The position numbers and the translations under genes are program-made. From assembly GCA_052387735.1 (NCBI GenBank), contig JBQTIW010000206.1:1-23955 (forward strand): DNA of 23,955 nucleotides, in the 5' to 3' direction. The stretch is from RBC101 sp052387735 (GTDB taxonomy: Bacteria > Gemmatimonadota > Gemmatimonadetes > Gemmatimonadales > Gemmatimonadaceae). This document shows, one piece after another, positions 7,248 through 15,278 of the stretch. The stretch's first letter is position 1; each line of letters opens with the position of its first letter. The notes under the pieces were generated by a model. The model worked only from the letters and a program-made list of their open reading frames with translations, was not told the DNA's origin and did not search any database.

Positions 7248-9563
7248 GTGGGTACGGAGTTACGCGAGCAGCTGCAGGATTCGTTGGGCGACGTCTACGT
7301 CCTCGAGCGCGAGCTCGGCGGCGGAGGAATGAGCAGGGTCTTCGTCGCGCACGACCCCGCGCTCGGCCGGCGCATCGTGGTGAAGGTGCTCCCGCCCGAG
7401 ATGGCGGCGTCGGTGAGCCAGGAGCGCTTCCGTCGCGAGATTCAGCTCGCCGCGTCGCTGCTGCATCCGCACATCATTCCGCTCCTCAGCGCCGGCCAGA
7501 CCGGCGGCATCCTGTACTACACGATGCCGTATGTCGAAGGGGAGTCACTCCGCGCGCGACTCGTGCGCGATTGGCGACTGCCCGTTGACGAAGCGGTGAG
7601 ACTGACGCGCGAAGTGGCCGGCGCCCTCGACTACGCCCACCGGCGCGGCATCGTGCATCGCGACATGAAGCCCGACAACATCCTCGGGCATGATGGCCAC
7701 GCGCTGGTCACGGACTTCGGCATCGCCCGCGCGATCAAGGAGGCGTCCAGGAGCGCGGCGCTCACCACGCTGGGGATCGCCATCGGCACGCCCGCGTACA
7801 TGAGCCCGGAACAGGGAAGTGGCGAGCGCGAGCTCGACGGACGGAGCGACATCTACGCGCTGGCCTGTGTGCTCTACGAGATGCTCACCGGCAGTCCACC
7901 CTTCACCGGCATGAGCGCGCAGGCCATCCTCATGCGGCACTCGACCGATCCTGTGCCCGACGTGCGCGCCTCACGTGCCGACGTGCCGGTGTGGGTCGAA
8001 CGTGTGGTCACGAAGGCATTGTCGAAGGATCCGTCGCGTCGATTTGCCACGGCCGCGGAATTTGCCACGGCGCTCGATGAATCCTCCGCGGTGCACGTGG
8101 CCGGTCCCATCGGGTCGGCGCCCACGCCATCCGGCCATGGCCACCGGCCCGCGCACCGGCAGTGCTTTCTCGCCGTCCTGCCGTTCGAGAACATGAGCGC
8201 CGACGCCGAGAACGAGTATTTCTCCGATGGCATCACCGAGGACATCATCGCGCAGCTGTCGAAGATCCGCGGCTTCCGGGTGATGTCGCGCACGTCGACG
8301 ATGCGCTTCAAGCACCGGCCGGCCAGCGTGCGCGAGATCGGGCGCGAGCTCGGCGTATCGCACGTGATGGAAGGCAGCGTACGGCGCGCCGGCACCAAAC
8401 TGCGCATTGTCGCCCAGTTGATCGATGCCCAAACTGACGAACACATCTGGGCCGAGACGTACGACCGGGAGATGACCGACATCTTTGCGATCCAGGGCGA
8501 GGTCGCGGAGCAGATCGCATCGACCCTCAACGAGCGTTGCAGTCCCACCGACCGGGCGCGGCTGGCGAAGAAACCCACCGATGATCTCGAAGCCTACAAT
8601 CTCTTCCTGCTTGGTCGGCATCACTACAACAAGGTGACGCCCGAGGACTTCCTGAAGGCGCTCGCCTATTTCCAGCAGGCCATCGATCGCGATCCCCGGT
8701 TCGCGCGTGCGTACGCGTCGCTGGCCGAGGCGAAGATGTACCTCGGCATGGGCTATTGGGGCGTCCGCCCGCACGAGGTCTGCCGGGATGTGTTTCAGCT
8801 GGCGACCCGGGCCCTCGAGCTCGACCCCGACAGCGCGGAAGCGCATGTCACACTCGGCGTGTACCACGAGTGGTATGCGCACGAGTGGGAGAAGGCACAC
8901 GCAGAACTGGAGCGGGCCGTCGATCTCAACCCGAGCTCGGCGACCATCCGGCTCTACTACGCGGTCCATCTCTGCGCCATCGGGAGACTGGACGAAGCGA
9001 TGGTACAGCGCGAGCTGGCGTCTCAGCTCGATCCGAGCGCGATGGTCGTGCGTGGAAACACAACCTGGCTGCTCTACCTGGCCCGTCGATTCGAGGACGC
9101 GGTCAGAGAGGGCCGCAGCCTGCGTCAGATCGACCCGTCCTCGGCCTACGGTGCCTTTTCGCACGGTCTCGTGTGCGCACAGGGTGGCTTTCCGAGCGAG
9201 GCGATCGCCGCGTTCCGCGACGCGGTCAGACTGGCCGACGGCACGTCCCTGTATCTCGTTATGCTGGCCTACGGACTTGCTGTCGGCGATGAGCATGCCG
9301 AGGCGCGTTCCATCCTGGCCGACCTGCGACGGCGTGAGGAGACCGAATTCATCTGGCCGATGGGAATGTCGTTCGCCTACGCTCACCTGGGCGAGGAGGG
9401 CACGGCGCTCGACTACCTCGAACGGGCCTATAACGAGCGCGTGGGATGGATGCCGTTGCTCGGTCGCGAGCCGGCACTCGATGTGTTGCGGTCTTCGCCG
9501 CGATTCCGGGAGTTGCTCCGCAAGGTCGGGCCGCCGGACGCCGTGCTCGCGTACTCGCGCTGA
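7248..9563 (+). CDS. Ser/Thr protein kinase with TolB-like domain and TPR repeats
   Basis: A 771-residue three-part signalling protein. The kinase domain (about 15-278) has LGGGGMSRV (23-31), Lys46, Glu64, HRDMKPDN (137-144), DFG at Asp156 and SPEQ (186-189), so it looks active. A short linker leads to a TolB-like/cyclase-associated region (about 307-430) with FLAVLPFENMS, EYFSDGITEDI and the VMEGSVRR segment. The remainder (about 448-765) is helical TPR-type repeats ending around PRFRELLRKVG. There is no transmembrane helix between kinase and TolB-like region, unlike the related kinase at 808-1947, so this one appears soluble. Translation starts at a GTG (7248) with CCGGAG about 7 bases upstream. 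The TPRs probably recruit partners; the phosphorylation target is unknown. A stable hairpin follows the gene. Confidence 0.93.
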   Translation: MGTELREQLQDSLGDVYVLERELGGGGMSRVFVAHDPALGRRIVVKVLPPEMAASVSQERFRREIQLAASLLHPHIIPLLSAGQTGGILYYTMPYVEGESLRARLVRDWRLPVDEAVRLTREVAGALDYAHRRGIVHRDMKPDNILGHDGHALVTDFGIARAIKEASRSAALTTLGIAIGTPAYMSPEQGSGERELDGRSDIYALACVLYEMLTGSPPFTGMSAQAILMRHSTDPVPDVRASRADVPVWVERVVTKALSKDPSRRFATAAEFATALDESSAVHVAGPIGSAPTPSGHGHRPAHRQCFLAVLPFENMSADAENEYFSDGITEDIIAQLSKIRGFRVMSRTSTMRFKHRPASVREIGRELGVSHVMEGSVRRAGTKLRIVAQLIDAQTDEHIWAETYDREMTDIFAIQGEVAEQIASTLNERCSPTDRARLAKKPTDDLEAYNLFLLGRHHYNKVTPEDFLKALAYFQQAIDRDPRFARAYASLAEAKMYLGMGYWGVRPHEVCRDVFQLATRALELDPDSAEAHVTLGVYHEWYAHEWEKAHAELERAVDLNPSSATIRLYYAVHLCAIGRLDEAMVQRELASQLDPSAMVVRGNTTWLLYLARRFEDAVREGRSLRQIDPSSAYGAFSHGLVCAQGGFPSEAIAAFRDAVRLADGTSLYLVMLAYGLAVGDEHAEARSILADLRRREETEFIWPMGMSFAYAHLGEEGTALDYLERAYNERVGWMPLLGREPALDVLRSSPRFRELLRKVGPPDAVLAYSR

Positions 9564-9599
9564 GCGACGCGCCACACCGCCCGACAGGAACAGCCGCAA

Positions 9600-9623
9600 C
9601 GCTCCTGCGGAAAGGTAGGAGCG
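9600..9623. terminator. Hairpin after the TPR kinase
   Basis: A 9-bp stem, CGCTCCTGC (9600-9608) and GTAGGAGCG (9615-9623), with one G-T wobble and the loop GGAAAG, lies 37 bases after the kinase stop codon and before the next start. No T-tract follows. It probably marks the transcript end or a processing point. Confidence 0.45.
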
Positions 9624-9693
9624 GCCGGCGCTCTCCCGGGCTCGCACGCGGGATCGCATATTCGCGCCTTCTGCAGTCCACCCGGAGCGACCA

Positions 9694-9960
9694 ATGCGAA
9701 CGGCGATCATCATCGTGGCCGGGTTCGTCCTCCTGGCGGCGTTCGTGGCTGTGCCTCACCTGCTCGGAACCGGTGGTGTCCTGCGTGCGGGCACACCGGC
9801 CAAAGTGTTCATCCCAGTCTGGTTCGCCGTTGCTGCAGTGAACATGTGGATCGGGGTGAGCCGTGCCGGCTACTCTGTTCGCGAAGAGCTCCCGATCTTC
9901 CTCGTCATTTTTCTGATACCGGCGGTTGCCGGTCTCCTGATCGCGCGCCGTTATCCCTGA
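9694..9960 (+). CDS. Small three-helix membrane protein
   Basis: An 88-residue protein, nearly all membrane-spanning: helices at about 4-22, 37-54 and 66-84, with short polar connections and a basic C-terminus (ARRYP). It has a well-placed ribosome binding site (CCCGGAG ending at 9687, start at 9694), which supports it as a real gene despite its size. I do not recognise the family. It sits between a kinase and an exported protein on the same strand and ends 28 bases before the next start, so it may be cotranscribed with 9989-11848. Confidence 0.7.
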   Translation: MRTAIIIVAGFVLLAAFVAVPHLLGTGGVLRAGTPAKVFIPVWFAVAAVNMWIGVSRAGYSVREELPIFLVIFLIPAVAGLLIARRYP

Positions 9961-9988
9961 GCGTCCGCCCTCACCGACCGCACGCACG

Positions 9989-11848
9989 ATGTTCACATCG
10001 AGAACACGACCGACCGTGGCCGCGGCCCTCAGCCTGGCCGTGGTGGTGGCAATGCTTGCCCTCGTGCGCGATGACGGCCGGCGGCGCGCAGAGACGGTTC
10101 GCCCTGATGCCAGGCTCACCGTTAGGCGGGCGACGGCGCATGACGTGTCGGAGTCTTTGATGGCGCTCCCGCTCGTGTCCGCCGATCCGGGACCGCCGAC
10201 GGTGCGGTCACGCGCACTGACCCCCGATGGCGGCGCGGATCAGCGAGGCGCGGCGGTGGAGATGCCAGGAGTCCCGCCCCGGTCCGCGGCCATTGAACAG
10301 ACGGCACAGGGAACCAGACCCTCCGCTCGACTCGTCGCCAGTTTCGATGGGCTGGGGGTGGGATTCTCCGGTCCGCAGGGCAGTGTCCCGCTCCGCAATC
10401 CCTCGGACAACACACTGGCCGTTGGCCCCGATCACATCGTACCGATCGTCAACTCGAGGATGGCGATCTTCACCAAGAAGGGGCGGCAGTTCGATACGAC
10501 AGGCAAGGTCCTGTATGGCGCAGTCGAGACGCGCAACGTCTTTCGGGGGTTTGGGGGGCCGTGCGAGGCCCGGAACAATGGAGATGCGGTCGTGCGATAC
10601 GATCAGCTGGCCGATCGTTGGCTGATCGTGATGCCGATCTTTTCTCGCGTCCCCGTTAGGCAGGACGAACCGGCGCCGGGGAAGGCCGGGGAGCCGGCTC
10701 GCCGCAGCGTGAGAGGACGGACGGGTCAGCCCGGCGCCGCCGAGCGGCTCTCCGAACCGCCTCCGGCCCCTCCGCCGCAGGCTGGCGCGCAGCCGGTCAC
10801 CGCACGACAGGTCCCGCGCGACTCGGGTTCGTACGCCATGTGCTACGCGCTCAGCACGGGGCCGGATCCGTTTGGCCCATACTATAGATACGAGTTCGTC
10901 CGACCGCTGTTCCCGGACTACCCGCGACCGGCCCTGTGGCCAGATGGGTACTACGTCCCGACGAGTACCGGCGACGACGTGATCCAGAAGCATGCCTGCG
11001 TCGTGGATCGCTCGCGCATGCTCCGGGGCGAGGATGCGACCGAACAGTGCCTCATCGTCGACGACGTCAACTTCCTCAACAATGCCGATCTCGATGGCAC
11101 GCAGCTCCCGCCACCCGGATCGCCGAACATCATGATGGCCGCCGGTGGGACGCAGCTGAAGCACATCATGGCCGATGACGCCATCTATGCGTGGAAGTTC
11201 CACGTGAACTGGGCCGATTCGTCGAAGACGAGACTCGAGGGTCCGGTGAAGGTTGCCGTCGCCCCCTATCACTACCTGTGTGATGGTCAGCTCACGAACT
11301 GTGTGCCCCAGCCGGACGTCGAACGCCGTCTGGATGCACAGGGTGACAAGATCATGGCTCGACTCGTCTACCGGCGCATCGGCACCCGCGAATCGATCGT
11401 GGCGGTTCATTCGGTGAACACGAGCGCCGGTGGCGGCGGCGTACGGTGGTACGAGTTCCGCCTCGACCGGCGCCGCGATGTCACCCTGTATCAGCAGGGC
11501 ACGTATGCTCCTGACAGTTTGTATCGCTGGATGGCGAGTCCGGCCATCGATGCACGCGGGGGAATCGGCATCGGATACTCGTTCGGCGGCACGCCACACT
11601 TTCCCGGCCAGCGGTTCGCGGCGCGCCTGTCCGACGACCCCAAGGGAGTGCTGACCCTGCGCGAGACGGTGCTCGTCGAAGGCGAGGCGGCGCAGACCGG
11701 CACGATGCGATGGGAGGACTACACGCAGACAGCGATCGACCCCGGCGACGACTGCACGATCTGGTATGTGGGGGACTACCTGAAGAGGGGCGCGTCGACC
11801 TACTCCACGCGGATCGGGGCATTTCGGCTGCCGGGGTGTGGGGGATAG
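9989..11848 (+). CDS. Exported protein of unknown family
   Basis: A 619-residue protein with an N-terminal hydrophobic segment (about 9-26) that is a signal peptide or anchor. The body begins near residue 115 (ASFDGLGVGFSGP) and has beta-rich segments such as SDNTLAVGPDHIV (139-151) and NGDAVVRYDQLADRWLIV (197-214). These resemble blades of a propeller-like fold and suggest an extracellular scaffold or binding role. A Pro/Arg/Gly-rich, probably disordered insert at about 222-278 interrupts the body. Several cysteines (for example 192, 285, 337, 355) fit an exported, disulfide-bonded protein. No catalytic motif is recognised. The start lacks a good ribosome binding site, so translation may depend on the small membrane gene just upstream. 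Two CGTTAGGC octamers fall in this gene, both read in a frame that gives Val-Arg. Confidence 0.8.
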   Translation: MFTSRTRPTVAAALSLAVVVAMLALVRDDGRRRAETVRPDARLTVRRATAHDVSESLMALPLVSADPGPPTVRSRALTPDGGADQRGAAVEMPGVPPRSAAIEQTAQGTRPSARLVASFDGLGVGFSGPQGSVPLRNPSDNTLAVGPDHIVPIVNSRMAIFTKKGRQFDTTGKVLYGAVETRNVFRGFGGPCEARNNGDAVVRYDQLADRWLIVMPIFSRVPVRQDEPAPGKAGEPARRSVRGRTGQPGAAERLSEPPPAPPPQAGAQPVTARQVPRDSGSYAMCYALSTGPDPFGPYYRYEFVRPLFPDYPRPALWPDGYYVPTSTGDDVIQKHACVVDRSRMLRGEDATEQCLIVDDVNFLNNADLDGTQLPPPGSPNIMMAAGGTQLKHIMADDAIYAWKFHVNWADSSKTRLEGPVKVAVAPYHYLCDGQLTNCVPQPDVERRLDAQGDKIMARLVYRRIGTRESIVAVHSVNTSAGGGGVRWYEFRLDRRRDVTLYQQGTYAPDSLYRWMASPAIDARGGIGIGYSFGGTPHFPGQRFAARLSDDPKGVLTLRETVLVEGEAAQTGTMRWEDYTQTAIDPGDDCTIWYVGDYLKRGASTYSTRIGAFRLPGCGG

Positions 11849-11867
11849 GCGAGAGGCGAGAGGCCAC
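11847..11867. repeat. Short 7-bp tandem repeat after a stop codon
   Basis: AGGCGAG occurs twice in tandem (11847-11853, 11854-11860), followed by a third degenerate unit. The repeat begins within the TAG stop codon of the upstream gene and lies at the start of the gap between two convergent genes. Confidence 0.5.
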
Positions 11868-12022
11868 GGACGCTGGGCGCCGATCCACGACCTCCGTCGT
11901 CGGGACCAGGCGCGCTGACGTACGTCCGGCAGGCTACGAGTCTGTCCATCGTACTCGTCACTCGACGCGCATGGCAGACGCCCTCTCGCCGCTGTCGGCG
12001 GCCACCTCCCGGCGCGAGCGGC

Positions 12023-14719
12023 TCAGTCGACGCGCAACGCCTCCGTCGGGTTTCCGCGCGAGGCCCGCCGCGCCGGGACCCATGACGCGACCAATGCGAC
12101 CCCGATGACGACGAGCGCTGCGACCGAGAACACCCCGACATCGCGTTCGCTCACGCCGTACAGCAACGCACGCAACGCGCCGGCGACGGCGAACGCACCA
12201 ACGAGACCGAGGACGACGCCGGCACCGGTCAACTGCATGCCCTCCCGCAACACCAGCCTGACGAGCGATGCCGGACGCGCACCTAACGCGAGACGGACCC
12301 CGAGTTCGTGCCGGCGTGCCTGGACGCTCATGGCGATGACCCCGTACAGGCCGAGCACCGCCAGCAACAGCGCCGCCGTGGCGAAGGACACGATCAGTGT
12401 GAGCGTGAAACGCTGCCGGGCGAGCGACTGCCGCAACACATCCTCGAGTGTCCGCACGTCGCTCAGCGCGACGGCGGGATTCACCGCACGCAACTCGCGG
12501 CGGACGCTGGGGAGAATCCTCTCCGGCGCCTCGCTCGTGCGCACGACCAGGTTGAGGCCCGGATAGGGCATCTGCGATTCGGGCACGTACATGGTTGGCC
12601 CGGTCTCGCCGTCGAGCGAGCCGAGCTTCACGTCGTCGACCACGCCGATGATCTCACGCGGTCCTCCATCGGGAGTGAACTCGAAGCCCGCCCTGATCTG
12701 ACGACCGATGGGATTCTCGTTCTTGAAATTCCGGTCGGCCAGGGCCTTGCTGATGATGACGACACGTGGTGCATCGGACACGTCGCGTGCCTCGAAGGCC
12801 CGACCCTGTAGCAGCGCGATGCCGGCGGCGCGGAAGTAGTCACCCTGCGCCACGACATAGGCAGTGCGCGGCGCGTCCTCACCCCGTTCCGGCTCGCGCC
12901 CGACGATGACGAACGAGCTCCCTTCCGCCGAACCGGTGAGCGGAATGGCGCTCGCCGCTCCCGCCGCCACGACACCGGGGAGCTGGGCGACGCGCGAGAC
13001 GAAGGCTTCGAAGAAGCGCGCCCAACCGGGTGAGTCCCGCTGGATATCGAACGCGCCGGCAATCGGCATGTTGACCTCGCCGGTAACGGCGTCCGAGGCG
13101 ACGAAGCCGGGACGGACATCCTGTAGCCGACCAAAACTCCGGAGCAACAGCCCGGCGCCGACGAGAAGCAGTACCGAGAGCGCTACCTGTGCCGTCACGA
13201 GGATTCGTCGTCCGGTGCGAACGCCGCGTGAGTCGGAAGATCGCGTGGAGGTGCGCAGCGCGTCGGCCGCGTCGCTCGCCCGAACGCGCCGCACGGCGAT
13301 CGTGCCGAACGCGAGCCCGCAGAGGAGCGCGACGACGGCGATCGCGGCGATCACCGGCAGGCCGACCGAGATGTCATCCGTGCGCGGCAAGTCACTCGGA
13401 GCGAGGGTCAGCAGCAGGCGCGTCCCTCCCAACGTGAACAGCGTTCCCAGCACGCCGCCCACGGTCGCCAGCACCAGCATCTCGGTGAGGAGCTGTCGGC
13501 CGACGCGCGACTGCCGCGCACCTAACGCCATGCGCACGGCGAGCTCGCGACGGCGCTCGTTGACGCGCGCGCTGAGCAGGGCGGCGACGTTGGCACAGGC
13601 GATGAGCAGGACCACCACGACGGCGCCCAGGAGAAGCAGCAGGCCTCGCTGCACGGGCCGCGCCGCCTGGTCCCTGAGCAGGACCACCTCGTTCCCGACC
13701 TCGAGCTGCGACCCCGCGGCCTCGAGCGTCGCTGCAACGAGCGCATCGACGTCGTCATGCGCCTGTGCCGGCGTCGTGCCGACGGCAAGCCGCCCGACGG
13801 CGGCCAGATTCTGCGTTCCGTAGTTCTGCAGATCCTGCTCGGAGAAAACGAGGGGGGTCCACACTTCAGTGTTCGGCGCGAACTGCAGGCCGCGCATCAG
13901 CTCCGCACCACGGGGGAACGAAAAGTCGGGCGGCATGACCCCCACGACCTCGAACGACGCACCGCTCAAGGTGATGGCACGTCCGATCACCGCGGGATCT
14001 GCGCCGAAGCGACGTTGCCAGAGGGCATGGGCAAGGATTGCAACGCGTGGCCCACCCGCTTGTCCCTCGGCCTCGGTGAACGTCCGGCCGAGCATTGCGC
14101 CGACGCCGAGCGTGGGAAAGAGCGACGGCGTCACCCGAGCGCCGCTCACGCGCTCGGTCACCTCGAAGTCGCCTAACGTCCCGGGCCACGACCGGAGCGC
14201 GGCCAGGGAAGCAAAGCTGCGGTTCTCGCGACGGATCTGGTCATAGAATCCGGCCGACAGCGGCCATTGTCCGCCGCCCATGTTCGCCGGCGCCTGGAGC
14301 CAGAGCATCGCCAGGCGGTCGGGTGCCCCGTATGGAAGCGGGCGCAGCAACACACCGTTGATCACGGCGAAGACCGCGCCGGCGGCCCCGATACCGACCG
14401 CCAGTGCCGAGATCGTACTCAGGGCAAACAGAGGCCGGCGCCGCAACGCGCGAAACGAGAGCCGCACGTCCTGCCAGATGCTGCCCCACCATTCACGACG
14501 CCGCACGCGGCGCTGCCGCTCGTCGCGATCATCGCGAAGCGCGGACTCGATGGTGTCGACATCGCCGAACGACGCCCGCGCCGCTCGCCGCGCATCGTCG
14601 GGTGCCAGGCCCTGCTCGATGAACTCCCGCGTTCGCATCGCGAGGTGAAACTCGATCTCGTCGTGCACGTCACGCGGCGCATCGGGGCGCGCGTCGGACA
14701 GCCGAAAGGTCTTCTTCAT
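12023..14719 (-). CDS. ADOP-type (MacB/FtsX-like) ABC transporter permease
   Basis: An 898-residue permease of the duplicated orphan type common in Acidobacteriota and Gemmatimonadota. The cytoplasmic N-terminus (about 15-65) carries DVHDEIEFHLAMRTREFIEQG and ASFGD, typical of the family. The membrane part has eight predicted helices (about 96-119, 361-385, 413-438, 452-475, 505-528, 773-797, 830-855, 862-884). Two large periplasmic MacB-like domains (about 120-355 and 530-770) are each followed by an FtsX-like core. The halves show their duplication in RRRELAVRMALGAR (389-402) and ARRHELGVRLALGAR (801-815). The C-terminus WVPARRASRGNPTEALR is characteristic. No ATPase gene is adjacent, so it is an orphan permease; the substrate is unknown. 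The start overlaps the PadR stop by 4 bases (ATGA), implying translational coupling. Confidence 0.93.
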   Translation of the reverse strand: MKKTFRLSDARPDAPRDVHDEIEFHLAMRTREFIEQGLAPDDARRAARASFGDVDTIESALRDDRDERQRRVRRREWWGSIWQDVRLSFRALRRRPLFALSTISALAVGIGAAGAVFAVINGVLLRPLPYGAPDRLAMLWLQAPANMGGGQWPLSAGFYDQIRRENRSFASLAALRSWPGTLGDFEVTERVSGARVTPSLFPTLGVGAMLGRTFTEAEGQAGGPRVAILAHALWQRRFGADPAVIGRAITLSGASFEVVGVMPPDFSFPRGAELMRGLQFAPNTEVWTPLVFSEQDLQNYGTQNLAAVGRLAVGTTPAQAHDDVDALVAATLEAAGSQLEVGNEVVLLRDQAARPVQRGLLLLLGAVVVVLLIACANVAALLSARVNERRRELAVRMALGARQSRVGRQLLTEMLVLATVGGVLGTLFTLGGTRLLLTLAPSDLPRTDDISVGLPVIAAIAVVALLCGLAFGTIAVRRVRASDAADALRTSTRSSDSRGVRTGRRILVTAQVALSVLLLVGAGLLLRSFGRLQDVRPGFVASDAVTGEVNMPIAGAFDIQRDSPGWARFFEAFVSRVAQLPGVVAAGAASAIPLTGSAEGSSFVIVGREPERGEDAPRTAYVVAQGDYFRAAGIALLQGRAFEARDVSDAPRVVIISKALADRNFKNENPIGRQIRAGFEFTPDGGPREIIGVVDDVKLGSLDGETGPTMYVPESQMPYPGLNLVVRTSEAPERILPSVRRELRAVNPAVALSDVRTLEDVLRQSLARQRFTLTLIVSFATAALLLAVLGLYGVIAMSVQARRHELGVRLALGARPASLVRLVLREGMQLTGAGVVLGLVGAFAVAGALRALLYGVSERDVGVFSVAALVVIGVALVASWVPARRASRGNPTEALRVD

Positions 14720-15042
14720 ACGACGGAAAGGGCTCGGGCCACTGCGTCGGCGTACGACTGCCAGCGCGTCGTCTCGGTACGGAGCTGCGAGCGTCCCCTG
14801 GCGGTGAGCTTGTAGTACTTCGCCTGGCGCCCGGACTCGCTCTCACCCCACTCCTCGGACACGAACCCCTTTCGCTCCAGGCGATGCAGGGCCGGATAGA
14901 GCGCACCTTCCTGGATCACCAGGGCCTGCCGGGTCGTTTCGCGAATCCACCGTCCGATCGCGTACCCGTGGCTGGGGCCCCACGTGAGGGCCTTGAGAAT
15001 CAGAAGATCGAGCGTACCGGTGAAGACGTCGGATCCGGGCAT
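14716..15042 (-). CDS. PadR-family transcriptional regulator
   Basis: A 108-residue winged-helix regulator. The pattern is the PadR one: TLDLLILKAL (10-19), GYAI (27-30), the recognition region EGALYPALHRLERKGF (45-60), the wing WGESESGRQAKYYKLTARG (65-83) and a short C-terminal helix. The start at 15042 is chosen because the family begins there and because an upstream ATG would place translation inside the promoter (15090-15118). It is immediately upstream of, and overlaps by 4 bases, the ADOP permease. Pairs of this kind are frequent, and the regulator probably represses its own operon in response to an unknown ligand. Confidence 0.93.
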   Translation of the reverse strand: MPGSDVFTGTLDLLILKALTWGPSHGYAIGRWIRETTRQALVIQEGALYPALHRLERKGFVSEEWGESESGRQAKYYKLTARGRSQLRTETTRWQSYADAVARALSVV

Positions 15043-15089
15043 CGCGGAGGCCTGGGTCGGACCATGACAGTGGACCCCTTGTTCACATA

Positions 15090-15118
15090 GGTATACGACG
15101 CAACGACCCATAAGTCAA
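15090..15118 (-). promoter_or_regulatory. Sigma70-type promoter of the padR-ADOP operon
   Basis: On the minus strand, TTGACT (15118-15113) and TATACC (15095-15090) are separated by exactly 17 bases, about 40-50 bases before the PadR start codon. Both boxes have strong consensus matches in an otherwise GC-rich region. The palindrome GTATAC overlaps the -10 box (15091-15096) and would be a natural place for PadR autorepression, though no operator has been demonstrated. Confidence 0.65.
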
Positions 15119-15133
15119 CGAGGGATACGGCAA

Positions 15134-15173
15134 GCGGCTAGGCGGCTAAGCGGGTAAGCGGGTAAACGGGGAA
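15134..15173. repeat. 8-bp-period tandem repeat in a divergent intergenic region
   Basis: Five consecutive octamers: GCGGCTAG, GCGGCTAA, GCGGGTAA, GCGGGTAA and ACGGGGAA (15134-15173). The array lies between the padR promoter and the DUF3500 gene, just upstream of the -35 box seen from padR. The units drift in sequence from one end to the other, as expected from slippage and point mutation. Confidence 0.7.
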
Positions 15174-15278
15174 CGGGCCGGCGGGGTGGGCCGCGTTGGG
15201 TCTCGGTTTGGGCGCGCGAAATCAGGTGGCTGGCAGTACTTTTGGCGGCGACGGGATGCCCACTTGCCGGAGGTCCCC

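Noticed and set aside
7971..9713. 580-codon minus-strand open frame opposite the TPR kinase
   Set aside because: The sense frame has unambiguous kinase, TolB-like and TPR motifs. The antisense product is Arg/Val/His-rich with no recognisable domain.
10208..11599. 463-codon minus-strand open frame opposite the exported protein
   Set aside because: It has no ribosome binding site or domain. The plus-strand frame has a signal peptide and protein-like composition.
15231..15246. Sigma54-type promoter (TGGCAG, then TTGGC) upstream of the DUF3500 gene
   Set aside because: The distance between the GG and GC elements is 11 rather than 10 bases, the -12 element is imperfect and no enhancer-binding regulator is nearby.
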